A stretch of 64,000 nt of DNA from G963665185 sp963665185 (GCA_963665185.2 CAXXPO010000024.1:1-64000); one strand, 5' to 3'. Positions 49,767 to 58,743 are shown, counted from the stretch's first letter. The notes: generated by a model not told the origin, from the letters alone. Made by a program: numbers and translations.

Positions 49767-50750
49767 CTAGTTTTTTTCCGGAATCAACCCCAGCTCTTCG
49801 GCCTCGCGCAGGTCGTCTTCAATATCCGATCCCCTGCTTGTCAGGTAGTCCCCGATCATGACGCCGCAGGCTCCGGCCAGGTGGACCTCCTTTTTGCGTA
49901 CCTTGCCCAGGGTGGATTCACGGCCGCCGCAGATGCGGATGTGCTTGTCCGGCAGCAGGAAGCGGTACAGTGCGATGATGGCAAGTGCCTCTTCCGGGTG
50001 GAGCCGGGGCTGGTTTGCAAGCGGAGTGCCCTCGAAGGGCATGAGAAAATTCACGGGAATGGACTGCACGCCCAGGGCTTTGAGTTCAAGGGCCATTTCC
50101 ACGCGGTCTTCCCATCTTTCGCCAAGCCCGAAAATACCGCCCGAACAGACGTACAGGCCCGCCTTGACTGCCCGTCGCACGCAATCCGTGTCTTCGTCGT
50201 AGGCGTGCGTGGTACAGATGGAAGGAAAAAACGAGCGCGAGGTTTCCAGGTTGTGGTGGTAGGCGTCCAGTCCTGCCCGTCGCAGCAGGGCGATGGCCTC
50301 GTCCGGCAGCACTCCGAGCGAGGCGTCGGCCAGCAACCCAATGGCCTTGATGGCCGTGAGCATGGCGGCGATGCGTTCGAGTTCCGTGCTGTTCGGGGTC
50401 TTGCCGCTGGTGACCACGGCAAAGCGGTTTGCTCCGGCGCGCTGCATGGTGCGGGCGGCCTTGATGACGATGTCCTGGGCCAGCAGCGGGTATTCCGGGC
50501 TTTGCGTTCCGTAATGGGCGGACTGGCGGCAGAAGGCGCAGTCCTCGCCGCAATGTCCGCTTTTGGCGTTGATGATGGAGCAAAAACCGACTGCATTGCC
50601 CAGATGGTGGAGCCGGATGGCCCTGGCATGGGGAAGCAGCTCGGCGGGGCGGGTTTGCGCAGCCTCCAGAAGATAGGCGATTTCCCCGTCGCGGAGAGGG
50701 GTGTTCTCCCTGGCTTTGTCCGCCAGGGCGTGCAGGCTGGGGGCGGTCAT
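49767..50750 (-). CDS. bioB: Biotin synthase
   Basis: 327 residues, radical-SAM. The cluster motif GHCGEDCAFCRQSAHYG (CxxxCxxC) binds the [4Fe-4S] centre; further Cys (KAGLYVCSGGIFGLGERWED) can serve the auxiliary [2Fe-2S] cluster that donates sulfur. NVNFLMPFEGTPL-type segment (VNFLMPFEGTPLANQ) and RICGGRESTLG. It inserts sulfur into dethiobiotin. The ATG overlaps the bioC stop by 4 bases (ATGA); its own ribosome site is weak, so coupling matters. Last gene of the bioF-esterase-bioC-bioB unit. Confidence 0.96.
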   Translation of the reverse strand: MTAPSLHALADKARENTPLRDGEIAYLLEAAQTRPAELLPHARAIRLHHLGNAVGFCSIINAKSGHCGEDCAFCRQSAHYGTQSPEYPLLAQDIVIKAARTMQRAGANRFAVVTSGKTPNSTELERIAAMLTAIKAIGLLADASLGVLPDEAIALLRRAGLDAYHHNLETSRSFFPSICTTHAYDEDTDCVRRAVKAGLYVCSGGIFGLGERWEDRVEMALELKALGVQSIPVNFLMPFEGTPLANQPRLHPEEALAIIALYRFLLPDKHIRICGGRESTLGKVRKKEVHLAGACGVMIGDYLTSRGSDIEDDLREAEELGLIPEKN

Positions 50751-51607
50751 GACAATTCTCTTTGCTGTCCGTTGGGGAGTGTGCCTGTTTGTTCCATTCT
50801 GGGGGTTTTCCGTCCCAGGATGCACAGGGATTTGTACGAGGCGTAGACCCCGCCGTAACAGGTGTACTGCTGGTCGTATTCCTGGCAGAAGGCGGCCAGT
50901 CGTCGGGGAGCCGCTGCGCGTTTGTTGGCGCTGTATCGAGCTCCGGTGCGGCGCAGGGAATGAAGCAGGGAAAGCGCGTTGGCCTGAACCAGCCGGTCCA
51001 CGCGCTGGGATGCGGAAAAGGTTATGCCGGGGTAGGCGTTCACGATATTCAGAATTTGTTCCGTGCTGGCCAGGGGGTAGACCGAGCCGAATCCGGTTTT
51101 TTGGCTGGTTTTGGCCAGTTCGGACAGGGTTCCGTCCACGAACAGGGACAAGGCGAAACGTCCGCCGGGCTTGAGGAGGTCCAGGTTGGCAGGGATGGAG
51201 CGTTCCGGGTTCTGGTACCATTGCATGGTCGAACTGCTTAGAAGCAGGTCCACGCTTTGCGGAGGAAAGGGGATTGCCTCGCCGTCCGCCACAACGGGCA
51301 CAAGGGCCTGGTCTATGCAGTTGGCACGCTGGCGCAGCAGCATGGCGCGCGCAACGTCCACGGCCAGGTAGAAGCGGCATTGCAGGCGCGGCAGCATTTC
51401 GCGGGCCAATGTTCCCACGCCCGCGCCGATTTCCAGAGCCGTATGGCAGGCCATGGCTCGAAAACCGCCTCCGGCCTTGCTCCAAACGGAAGCCAGTTCG
51501 CAGGTGAGATCACGGGCGATCTGTTGCTGGACCAATGCGGCGTTTTCATATTCGGGTGCGGCGGCGTCAAAATAGCGGCGCACCTGTTGCTTCATGCAGG
51601 AAGGCAT
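50747..51607 (-). CDS. bioC: Malonyl-ACP O-methyltransferase
   Basis: 286 residues. An N-terminal VRRYFDAAAPEYENAALVQQ, SAM-binding ALEIGAGVGTLAREML, VADGEAIPFPPQSVDLLLSSSTMQWYQNP and LLKPGGRFALSLFVDGTL. BioC methylates malonyl-ACP so it can prime fatty-acid synthase to make the pimeloyl chain of biotin. The start MPSCMKQQ has GGAG 8 bases upstream; it overlaps the esterase gene by 41 bases. Coupled to bioB by a 4-base overlap. Confidence 0.93.
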   Translation of the reverse strand: MPSCMKQQVRRYFDAAAPEYENAALVQQQIARDLTCELASVWSKAGGGFRAMACHTALEIGAGVGTLAREMLPRLQCRFYLAVDVARAMLLRQRANCIDQALVPVVADGEAIPFPPQSVDLLLSSSTMQWYQNPERSIPANLDLLKPGGRFALSLFVDGTLSELAKTSQKTGFGSVYPLASTEQILNIVNAYPGITFSASQRVDRLVQANALSLLHSLRRTGARYSANKRAAAPRRLAAFCQEYDQQYTCYGGVYASYKSLCILGRKTPRMEQTGTLPNGQQRELS

Positions 51608-52223
51608 GTAGAATCTCCTCGGATAGGCAGTGTCCGCCGGGTATCTGCTTTACAACGGCTCCGTCAAGTAGCTGGGCAACTTTGCGGGCCGCTTTCGGTC
51701 GTATGACCCGGTCGTCTTGCGGCAGAACGAGTGTAAGGCTCGCCTGGATGACGGGCAGGTCGGGGGCCGCCACGGATGTCAAAAGATATTCCAATCCGGC
51801 GGCCAGCTTTTCAGTGTCGATATGCCGGGGCAGGGATGGCGTTTTCTGGCTGTCCGGTCCACCCGGTCCACCCCATCCGCAATTCGCATAGAAAGCACGC
51901 AGGAGTCCGACAGGATTGCGGTCCAGCTCCGAAATCATGGAACGTACGATACGCTCGGGCAGCGAATCGGTAAAGTGCAGGAAGGGAGCCACCAGGATGA
52001 CGCGGGAAAAATTTCCCAGGCAGCGCCCGTGTTTGAGGGCCATGTGTCCGCCTGTGGACCAGGCCAGAAGCGTATCCCCTCCTTGGTCCAGTCGGGTGAA
52101 GACGGCGTTCTCGTCTCCGCCCGGATCGTCGGAAAAGGGAACCAGAAATTCGCAGGCCCTGGCCAGGCGGGGGTAGAGTGTGGCGAATCCGGCCCAGCCG
52201 GAGAGAAACACGGGCCGGAGCAT
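51567..52223 (-). CDS. Alpha/beta hydrolase, probable pimeloyl-ACP methyl ester esterase
   Basis: 218 residues. Nucleophile motif LLAWSTGGHMAL with Ser56 (AxSxG rather than GxSxG); a later DDRV gives the Asp and PGGHC the His of a triad. N-terminus MLRPVFLSGWAGF (oxyanion-type GW). Placed between bioF and bioC, it very likely removes the methyl ester from pimeloyl-ACP, the job done by BioH in E. coli and by BioG, BioK, BioJ or BioV elsewhere. Sequence similarity to BioH looks weak, so the name is left open. It overlaps bioC by 41 bases and bioF by 1 base. Confidence 0.8.
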   Translation of the reverse strand: MLRPVFLSGWAGFATLYPRLARACEFLVPFSDDPGGDENAVFTRLDQGGDTLLAWSTGGHMALKHGRCLGNFSRVILVAPFLHFTDSLPERIVRSMISELDRNPVGLLRAFYANCGWGGPGGPDSQKTPSLPRHIDTEKLAAGLEYLLTSVAAPDLPVIQASLTLVLPQDDRVIRPKAARKVAQLLDGAVVKQIPGGHCLSEEILHAFLHEATGAPLF

Positions 52224-53401
52224 CAGGTTCTGTCCTTCCGGGAAGCGGGAAAGTCACGCCGCAACGCCGTAAAGGCAGCGGCAATGGCTTCCACGTCCTG
52301 CTCCGTGAGGTCGGCCCGCAGGCTCAGGCGCAGGCGCGAGGTTCCCTTGGGCACGGTCGGCGGACGGATGGCTCCCACCAGCAGGCCGCGCTGCAAAAGA
52401 AAATCCCGTGCCGCCAAAGTTGTGGCGTTGTCTCCCAGAAGCACCGGGATTATCTGGGTTCCGGAATCCGCCGTGTCAAAATGCAGGTCGCGCAAAGCGC
52501 AGCGCAGGTCGCGGGCCATGGCCAGCAGGCGCGGGCCTGCGTCCGGTTCCTGCTCCAGGATGCGCAGGGCGGCGCGGTTGGCCCCGATGACAGCGGGCGG
52601 CAGGGCCGTGGAAAAAATAAAGGAACGGGCCGTGTTCACCAGCCAGTCGATCATTTCCCGGCTGGCGGCCGCGTAGCCGCCGAACGATCCCATGGCCTTG
52701 CTGAAGGTTCCCATGTGCAGGTCCACCTTGTCGGTCAATCCCAGTTCAGCGGCCAGTCCGCGCCCCTGCCCATGAACTCCCGCAGCATGAGCCTCGTCCA
52801 GCACCAGCAGGGCGCTGTGCGATTTGCAAAGCCGGACGGCCTGGGATACATGGGCCATGTCGCCGTCCATGCTGAACACGCTGTCCGTGATCACGATTTT
52901 CCGTTGCGCATCCGCATGTTTTTCCAGACATTTTTCCAGATGCTGCATGTCGTTGTGGCGGTAGCGCACATGGGTGGCGCGGGAAAGGATTATGCCGTCC
53001 ACAATGCTGGCATGGTTGAGACGGTCGGAAAAGACCACGCTGTTGCGGTCGGCCAGACTGGAACAGATGGCCAGATTGGCGGCATATCCCGAGTTGAAGA
53101 CCAGGGCGGCTTCCGTGCCCTTGAACCGGGCCAGCTCGTCTTCCAGGGCATCGTATGGCCCGTAGGTTCCGCTCACCAGGCGCGAGGCGCCCGCAGTGGT
53201 GCCGTAGGCAGCCACGGCGTCCATGGCAGCCTGGCGCAGTTCGGGCCGTTCGGACAGCCCCAGATAGTTGTTCGAGGCCAGATTGAGCACGCGCCGCCCG
53301 TTGAGCAGGACATGCTTGTCCGCGCCATGATCCACGTTCGGGATGGTCCGGAACTGATGATCTTTTTTGAGAGTTTGAAGAGCGGCGTGAATGCGTTGCA
53401 T
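52223..53401 (-). CDS. bioF: 8-amino-7-oxononanoate synthase
   Basis: 392 residues, PLP-dependent alpha-oxoamine synthase. LNLASNNYLGLSERPELRQAA, GTTAGASRLVSGTYGPYDALE, LVFNSGYAANLAICS, VLDEAHAAGVHGQGRG and the PLP lysine in GTFSKAMGSFGGYAA. Condenses pimeloyl-ACP (or CoA) with alanine. No clear ribosome site before the ATG at 53401. Its start is only 36 bases from the divergent bioA start, so the two promoters must overlap the coding regions. A gene-end overlap of one base joins it to the esterase gene. Confidence 0.95.
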   Translation of the reverse strand: MQRIHAALQTLKKDHQFRTIPNVDHGADKHVLLNGRRVLNLASNNYLGLSERPELRQAAMDAVAAYGTTAGASRLVSGTYGPYDALEDELARFKGTEAALVFNSGYAANLAICSSLADRNSVVFSDRLNHASIVDGIILSRATHVRYRHNDMQHLEKCLEKHADAQRKIVITDSVFSMDGDMAHVSQAVRLCKSHSALLVLDEAHAAGVHGQGRGLAAELGLTDKVDLHMGTFSKAMGSFGGYAAASREMIDWLVNTARSFIFSTALPPAVIGANRAALRILEQEPDAGPRLLAMARDLRCALRDLHFDTADSGTQIIPVLLGDNATTLAARDFLLQRGLLVGAIRPPTVPKGTSRLRLSLRADLTEQDVEAIAAAFTALRRDFPASRKDRT

Positions 53402-53437
53402 GACGAGTCGCTTGGGTATTTAAACAGGAGTTTTTCG

Positions 53438-54766
53438 ATGCACGGATCCATCTGGCATCCTTGTACGCAAATGGGCGAAGTGGACAAACATCCGCTGCTG
53501 CGCATTGCCAAAGGTCAAGGCATATATCTCTATGACGTTGCGGGCAAGCGTTACATCGACGCGATTTCCTCGTGGTGGGTCAACCTGTTCGGCCACGGAA
53601 ATCCGCGTATTGCCCGCGCCATACGTGAACAGGCGGGTGTTCTGGAACAGGTCATCATGGCCGGGGCCACGCACGAGAAGGCCGAGGAACTGGCCGAGCT
53701 TCTCCTGCCTCTGCTGCCTGCCGGTTGCAGGCATATGTTTTTCGCCAGCGACGGGGCAAGTTCCGTGGAAGCTGCCATGAAGCTCAGCGTAGGGTATTTC
53801 CGGCGCAGGGGGCAGCCTGCCAGGAATAAATTCCTCTTTCTTTCCGACGGCTACCACGGCGATACCATGGGTGCCCTGTCCGTGTGCGGGGACGGAGCCT
53901 TTACAGAGGAAACCGGTCTGCCGCCGCACAACGTGATGGTTCAGGCCCCGGACTGTTTCCGTTGTCCCTACGGCAGGGAGCGCGCCTCCTGCGATGTGGA
54001 ATGCTTTGAACACATGGAGCGGGCCATCGAAGGCCATCGGCACGAAGCCTGCGCCGCCATTGTGGAACCTCTGGTACAGGGCGCGTGCGGTATGCGCATG
54101 TATCCGGCCCGTTATTTGACCCGTCTGCGCGAGGCCACCCGGCAGGCGGGAATGCACCTCATCTGCGACGAAATCGCCGTGGGCTTCGGCCGTACCGGAA
54201 CCATGTTCGCCTGCGAGCAGGCCGGTATCGCCCCGGATCTGATGACCGTGGGCAAGGGGCTTACCGGCGGAACCCTGCCCATGAGCCTGTGTCTGGCCAC
54301 GGACGCCATTTACGAGTCCTTTCTGGGCGAATGGCCCAACGCCTTCATGCACAGCCACAGTTTTGGCGGCAATGCCCTGGCCTGCGCCGCGGCCGTGGAA
54401 ACCCTGAAGATTTTCCGCGACGACCATGTGCTGGAAACGAACCGGCCCAAGGCCGCGTATCTGGCGCAGTGTGTGCGGGAACGCTTTGCGGAGCATCCGA
54501 ATGTGGGCGAGGTTCGTTCCACGGGGTTCATCACCGCGGTGGAACTGGTTGCCGACCCGGACGCGGGGACATCCTTCGCTCCGGATAGGCGCATCGGATT
54601 TCAGGTCTACCGGGCCGCCCTCGGACGCGGGGCGCTCTTGCGCAACATGAAGGACGTTGTGTATTTCATTCCTCCGTATGTGATCACGCCGCAGGAAATC
54701 GAGCTTGTTGCGGACATTGCCCTGGCAGGCGTTGACGAGGTTCTGCAAAAGGAGAGGCTGTCATGA
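53438..54766 (+). CDS. bioA: Adenosylmethionine-8-amino-7-oxononanoate aminotransferase
   Basis: 442 residues. IWHPCTQMGEVDKHPLLRI, IDAISSWWVNLFGHGNPRIARAI, the substrate-binding FASDGASSVEAAMKL, FLSDGYHGDTMGALSVCG, LICDEIAVGFGRTGTMF and VGKGLTGGTLPMSLC with the PLP lysine. It makes 7,8-diaminononanoate with SAM as amino donor. Start at ATG 53438 with AGGAG 8 bases upstream. First gene of the plus-strand biotin unit, coupled to bioD by a 4-base overlap. Confidence 0.96.
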   Translation: MHGSIWHPCTQMGEVDKHPLLRIAKGQGIYLYDVAGKRYIDAISSWWVNLFGHGNPRIARAIREQAGVLEQVIMAGATHEKAEELAELLLPLLPAGCRHMFFASDGASSVEAAMKLSVGYFRRRGQPARNKFLFLSDGYHGDTMGALSVCGDGAFTEETGLPPHNVMVQAPDCFRCPYGRERASCDVECFEHMERAIEGHRHEACAAIVEPLVQGACGMRMYPARYLTRLREATRQAGMHLICDEIAVGFGRTGTMFACEQAGIAPDLMTVGKGLTGGTLPMSLCLATDAIYESFLGEWPNAFMHSHSFGGNALACAAAVETLKIFRDDHVLETNRPKAAYLAQCVRERFAEHPNVGEVRSTGFITAVELVADPDAGTSFAPDRRIGFQVYRAALGRGALLRNMKDVVYFIPPYVITPQEIELVADIALAGVDEVLQKERLS

Positions 54767-55410
54767 TCCGGCTGTTTGTTTCCGGGACGAATACCGAAAT
54801 CGGCAAGACCGCGTTCAGCGGGTTGCTGGCCGCTCATTTTCTGGGGCAGGGCAAGCGCGTCACCTATATAAAGCCCGTGCAGACGGGCAGCCCGCCGGAT
54901 GACGACGCCGCTTCCGTGCGCGAACAGAGCGGATTGGGGCAGGACCGCGCCTATTGCCTGCTGACCGGGGAGGAACCCGCTGCCCCGTTGTTTGTTTTCG
55001 AGCAGTTTCCGTTTTACGGGCTGGTTGAGAAAATCAACGCGGTGCGGGATACGGACGTTCTTCTGGTGGAAAGCGCGGGAGGGCTGCTGGTTCCTCTGAG
55101 TCGCCGTTGGATGAACCACGACATCGCCCGCAAGTGCGGTCTGGAAGTGCTGCTGGTGGTTCCCAACCGGCTGGGCTGCATCAACGACGCTTTGTTGAAC
55201 GTCCACTACCTGCGGACCACCGGGATTCCGCTGCACGGCTTGGCCATGAACGAACATTATGCCGACGATTCAGGACCGGCGGAACGGAACCGCAGGTTTT
55301 TGCAGGAGCATCTTGCCGATGTTCTGCCCGGAGCGGTGCGCTATGTTTTCGGCAACGGCTGGCTCAAGGCGGTTGATGCTTCACAATCCTTGCCGGGAAC
55401 ACGTTCATGA
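54763..55410 (+). CDS. bioD: Dethiobiotin synthetase
   Basis: 215 residues. P-loop VSGTNTEIGKTAFSGLL, YIKPVQTGSPPDDDA, VESAGGLLVPLSRRWMN and VVPNRLGCINDALL. Closes the ureido ring of biotin from diaminononanoate with CO2 and ATP. Its start overlaps the bioA stop and its stop overlaps the next gene's start (both ATGA), a tightly coupled operon. Confidence 0.93.
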   Translation: MIRLFVSGTNTEIGKTAFSGLLAAHFLGQGKRVTYIKPVQTGSPPDDDAASVREQSGLGQDRAYCLLTGEEPAAPLFVFEQFPFYGLVEKINAVRDTDVLLVESAGGLLVPLSRRWMNHDIARKCGLEVLLVVPNRLGCINDALLNVHYLRTTGIPLHGLAMNEHYADDSGPAERNRRFLQEHLADVLPGAVRYVFGNGWLKAVDASQSLPGTRS

Positions 55411-56345
55411 ACGTCTGGGATGTGATCGAGCGTTTTGCCGGCCAGTCCACCAGGGCCTGGGCGCGGGAGGCGCGGCAGGCCCCGAACGCAGGCCTTTGGG
55501 AGTTCATGCACGGCTATGTGTACACCCGCTGGCCGTATCTTTATATTCGCACGGCAATGGGAAGGCATCCGCTGGCCCTGCTGGTGGTGCCGTTCTACCT
55601 GGGGTGGCATGGTCTGCGACGCCTGGGAGCGTGTCTGCGCGGCAAGCATCCCTCCGACCTGCCCACCTTTGCCGACGGCTACCACGGCAAAGTGGTGCCT
55701 TTGGACAAGGCCCGAAAACTCATCGCCGTGAACCGGGACATTCACGTGAACGACCTTGAGCAGGTCATCCCCTACGCATCGGCCCGGACCCTGGTGCTGC
55801 AAAATGCAGAGCACCTTGCCGTGCTTGACTGTCCCTGCCGTCTGTCCAGGGAGGAGCACTGCACGCCCGTGGACGTCTGCCTGATCGTAGGCCAGCCTTT
55901 TGTCGGTTTTGTTCTGGAACATCACCCCGCCAAGTCCCGCCGCATCACGGCCGCCGAGGCCATGGATATTCTGGAGCAGGAAAACAAACGCGGCCATGTG
56001 GCCCACGCCTTTTTCAAGGACGCCATGCTGGGGCGGTTCTACGCCATCTGCAACTGCTGCTCCTGCTGCTGCGGAGCCATGAAGGCCACGCGCAACGGCC
56101 TGCCCATGTTGGCCCCCTCGGGGTATGTGGCCGTGGTGGACGGGGCCGTCTGCGTGGGATGCGGAAAGTGCGCGAAGATCTGCCCGTTCGATGCCCTGAA
56201 CGCCGTCCCCAAGGAGACCGCCCGTGTCGGGGATAACTGCATGGGATGCGGCGTATGCCTGCACGCCTGCCCTACCGGGGCGTTGTCCCTGGTTCCGGAC
56301 CCTTCCAAGGGGCAACCTCTGGACGTGGACGCCCTGGCAGACTAA
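55407..56345 (+). CDS. Iron-sulfur protein with Cys-rich motif and two 4Fe-4S clusters, coupled to bioD
   Basis: 312 residues, soluble apart from a short hydrophobic patch near 55-68. It has a Cys group 142-158 (DCPCRLSREEHC, then Cys158), a dense block 215-222 (CNCCSCCCGAM: six Cys in eight residues), and two ferredoxin motifs at 249-259 (CVGCGKCAKICP) and 278-288 (CMGCGVCLHACP). The last two bind [4Fe-4S] clusters; the Cys-rich parts could bind more iron or zinc. It starts inside the bioD stop (ATGA), so it is translated with it. Its role is unknown; electron delivery to the radical-SAM BioB or sulfur handling are possible. Similar CNCCSCCCGAM proteins exist in sulfate reducers. Confidence 0.88.
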   Translation: MNVWDVIERFAGQSTRAWAREARQAPNAGLWEFMHGYVYTRWPYLYIRTAMGRHPLALLVVPFYLGWHGLRRLGACLRGKHPSDLPTFADGYHGKVVPLDKARKLIAVNRDIHVNDLEQVIPYASARTLVLQNAEHLAVLDCPCRLSREEHCTPVDVCLIVGQPFVGFVLEHHPAKSRRITAAEAMDILEQENKRGHVAHAFFKDAMLGRFYAICNCCSCCCGAMKATRNGLPMLAPSGYVAVVDGAVCVGCGKCAKICPFDALNAVPKETARVGDNCMGCGVCLHACPTGALSLVPDPSKGQPLDVDALAD

Positions 56346-56392
56346 GGTCGATTGACGTTCACACATCCAAACGACCTGGAGAGAATCACAGA

Positions 56393-57697
56393 ATGCACGG
56401 CGCGCAAATTATTGATCCGAACCAGCTTGATGTCATCAAGGACGACGACCGCTATGTTCTGGCCTTCAACGGCAACCCCATGAGCACGCCCGCGGGCCAT
56501 GACGTGGCCGACCCCAGCCAGCGGCTTATGGAACACATGCTGCGGGAGATAGCCCTGGGCGGGGCTGTTGTTTACGACAAACTCAATGCCTATACGCAAT
56601 ACGCCTTTGCCCGCGACTGCTTCAGGCCTTCGGGAGACAAGCTCATAGAGAGGTTTGAAGAGGCGGTGCGGGCCGATCCCATTCTGCGCCGCAGGATGTG
56701 CTGCACGGTGGATGCCAGCCTGGAGAACATGGACGCCATCATGGATGTCCTTGAACAGCGTTCAGGAGCCATGATGTTCATGATGGGCGGCGTGGCGGCC
56801 ATCATGAAAAGCATGAACCGTTTTTTCCAGGAGCGCACCGAAGGCGGCGGCCGCAATCTGCGCAGCATCGAGGGGAGCGTATCTTTTTGCCGCGAACTGT
56901 ACGACGGTCTGTCCGAAGAGGAGCAGGCCGGGGTCAACCTTCTGCGGCTTGTGCATCGTTCCGGACTGCTTTTGCCGTTGCTGCTTGTCTACGGCCGCAT
57001 TACCCCGTCCGAGTATGCCAACACGCTTTTCAGCCTGCATCTGCCCGGCGTGGAGCCGGACGAATGCCCGGCCATGTGGCCCACGGGCAAGGATGCCTGC
57101 ATCCACGAGAGCCTGCCCGACTGGCAGCACCCGGAAGAGAGTTTCGAAACCCTGCGGCGCCAGGCCGCCGGGGTGCAGGAGTATCTGGCCTGTTTCGAGT
57201 CTTCGGACAAGCGGCTGGCCTCCATGCGCGACCTGATCGACCTGGGCGAGAGCTACAATCTGGAATTCAAGTCCACCTTCCGTATCAACCTGCATACGGG
57301 CAAGCCCGACCCGCGCATCAATCATGCCAGTTGCAAGAGCATTGCCGCGTTTCTCAACTCCGGGGGCGGGTCGCTTTTGGTGGGAGTGCGCGACGACGGC
57401 AGCATCGAGGGAATCGAATCGGACGGCTTTGAAAACGAGGACCGTTTTTCCCTGCATTTCTGGTCCGTGGTGGAACCGCTGCTCGGGCTGGACCTCTCCC
57501 CTTATTTGAAAACGAGTTTCGAGGTGCTGGACAGGCGTACCGTGTTCCGCGTCAAATGCTCCAAAAGCCCGCGTCCCGTGTTTCTTCGGCCCGCAGGCAA
57601 GCCCGAGGAATTCTACATCCGCATCGGACCCAAGAGCGTGCAGCTTTCCATTGAAAAGGCCCTGACCTACATCGGCCACCGTTTCGAGGGCCGCTAG
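56393..57697 (+). CDS. AlbA_2-domain protein, N-terminal region unknown
   Basis: 434 residues from the ATG at 56393 (GGAGAG upstream; longer frames lack support). The C-terminal ~150 residues match the AlbA_2 (Schlafen/divergent AAA-4) fold: ESYNLEFKSTFRI, CKSIAAFLNSGGGSLLVGVRDDG and FYIRIGPKSVQLSIEKAL. This domain binds nucleic acid or nucleotides in several phage-defence and regulator proteins. Residues ~1-280 have no recognised domain; they contain MMFMMGGVAAIMKSMNRFFQE and are mostly helical. It abuts the CCA enzyme gene by one base. Confidence 0.85.
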   Translation: MHGAQIIDPNQLDVIKDDDRYVLAFNGNPMSTPAGHDVADPSQRLMEHMLREIALGGAVVYDKLNAYTQYAFARDCFRPSGDKLIERFEEAVRADPILRRRMCCTVDASLENMDAIMDVLEQRSGAMMFMMGGVAAIMKSMNRFFQERTEGGGRNLRSIEGSVSFCRELYDGLSEEEQAGVNLLRLVHRSGLLLPLLLVYGRITPSEYANTLFSLHLPGVEPDECPAMWPTGKDACIHESLPDWQHPEESFETLRRQAAGVQEYLACFESSDKRLASMRDLIDLGESYNLEFKSTFRINLHTGKPDPRINHASCKSIAAFLNSGGGSLLVGVRDDGSIEGIESDGFENEDRFSLHFWSVVEPLLGLDLSPYLKTSFEVLDRRTVFRVKCSKSPRPVFLRPAGKPEEFYIRIGPKSVQLSIEKALTYIGHRFEGR

Positions 57698-58743
57698 TGC
57701 ATATCTATCTGGTGGGCGGCGCAGTGCGCGACAAGCTTTTGGGCCGTCCGGTCAAGGACCGGGATTTCGGAGTGGTGGGCGCCACGGGGCAGGATTTTCT
57801 GCGGCGGTTTCCCTCGGCCAAGCCCGTGGGCAGGCTGGGGCTGACCTATATTTACAAGGGTGAGGAATACACCCTGTCCCGCGCAGCCACCATGCAGGAC
57901 GATCTGCTGACCCGCGACCTGACCATGAACGCCCTGGCCGAAGCCGGGGACGGCACGGTCATCGGGCCTCCCGGCGCGCTGGACGATTTGCGGGCCAGGA
58001 TTCTGCGGCCCGTGGCCTGCGCTAATTTTCATACCGACCCGCACCGTGTGTTCCGCGCGGCCCGTTTCGCGGCCGGGTTTCCCGACTGGCGGGTGGCTGA
58101 CGAGCTGAAAGAGTGCATGCGGGAGATCGCCGGACTGGGGTTGCTGGACGGCATTGCCGCCGAACGGGTGGGACAGGAACTGGTCAAGGCCTGTGCCTGC
58201 CAGTCGCCAGGACGTTTTTTTCGGCTGCTGCGCGATACGGACGGCCTGACCCCCTGGTTTGTCCCGTTTTCCCGGGGGGATCTGGACCAGCGCACCGGAT
58301 ATATGGACAAGGCGGTCCGTACCGCACCCGACGGCGTAGGCAAAAGGGCGGTCTGGCTCATAGCCTGCGCGGTGTTGGCTCCCGAAGAGGCCGAACCTCT
58401 GGCCCGGCGGCTCAAGCTTTCACTGGAGCACATCCGCGAGGCGGTCTTTGCCTCCCGTTGGCTGGAGCGGACCGTGAATGCCGAGGCGGCGACGCCTGAA
58501 GCGCTTTCATCGGCCGAACGGGTGGACATGCTGCTGCATATGGACAGGCTGGGGTTGTCTCCGGCCCTGGCGCGGGCCGTGAGCGTGTGCGCCGGGTGCG
58601 ACGAGGACGCGCTGCTGGAGCGGCTCGGACGTCAGGCCGGGCGGGTGCGGGCAGTGCATCTGCCGGAGTCGGCAAAGGGGCGTGGCCCGGAATCTGGTAG
58701 AATACTTCTGGGCCTTCGGGTTGCGGCCCTGCACAGGCGATGA
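57697..58743 (+). CDS. cca: CCA-tRNA nucleotidyltransferase (class II), short form
   Basis: 348 residues, starting with GTG at 57697 that overlaps the preceding stop by one base. HIYLVGGAVRDKLLGR (GGxVRD), DRDFGVVG (the metal-binding Asp pair), TRDLTMNALAE and HRVFRAARFAAGFPDW are the class II signatures. It adds some or all of the CCA tail of tRNA in the cytosol. No HD domain follows, and the protein is shorter than E. coli CCA enzyme; it may be a split CC- or A-adding form. A second, degenerate relative with an HD domain is at 9.7 kb. Confidence 0.92.
   Translation: MHIYLVGGAVRDKLLGRPVKDRDFGVVGATGQDFLRRFPSAKPVGRLGLTYIYKGEEYTLSRAATMQDDLLTRDLTMNALAEAGDGTVIGPPGALDDLRARILRPVACANFHTDPHRVFRAARFAAGFPDWRVADELKECMREIAGLGLLDGIAAERVGQELVKACACQSPGRFFRLLRDTDGLTPWFVPFSRGDLDQRTGYMDKAVRTAPDGVGKRAVWLIACAVLAPEEAEPLARRLKLSLEHIREAVFASRWLERTVNAEAATPEALSSAERVDMLLHMDRLGLSPALARAVSVCAGCDEDALLERLGRQAGRVRAVHLPESAKGRGPESGRILLGLRVAALHRR

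Noticed and set aside
52178..53437. A long plus-strand extension in front of bioA
   Set aside because: It is antisense to bioF; the AGGAG-preceded ATG at 53438 matches the family start.
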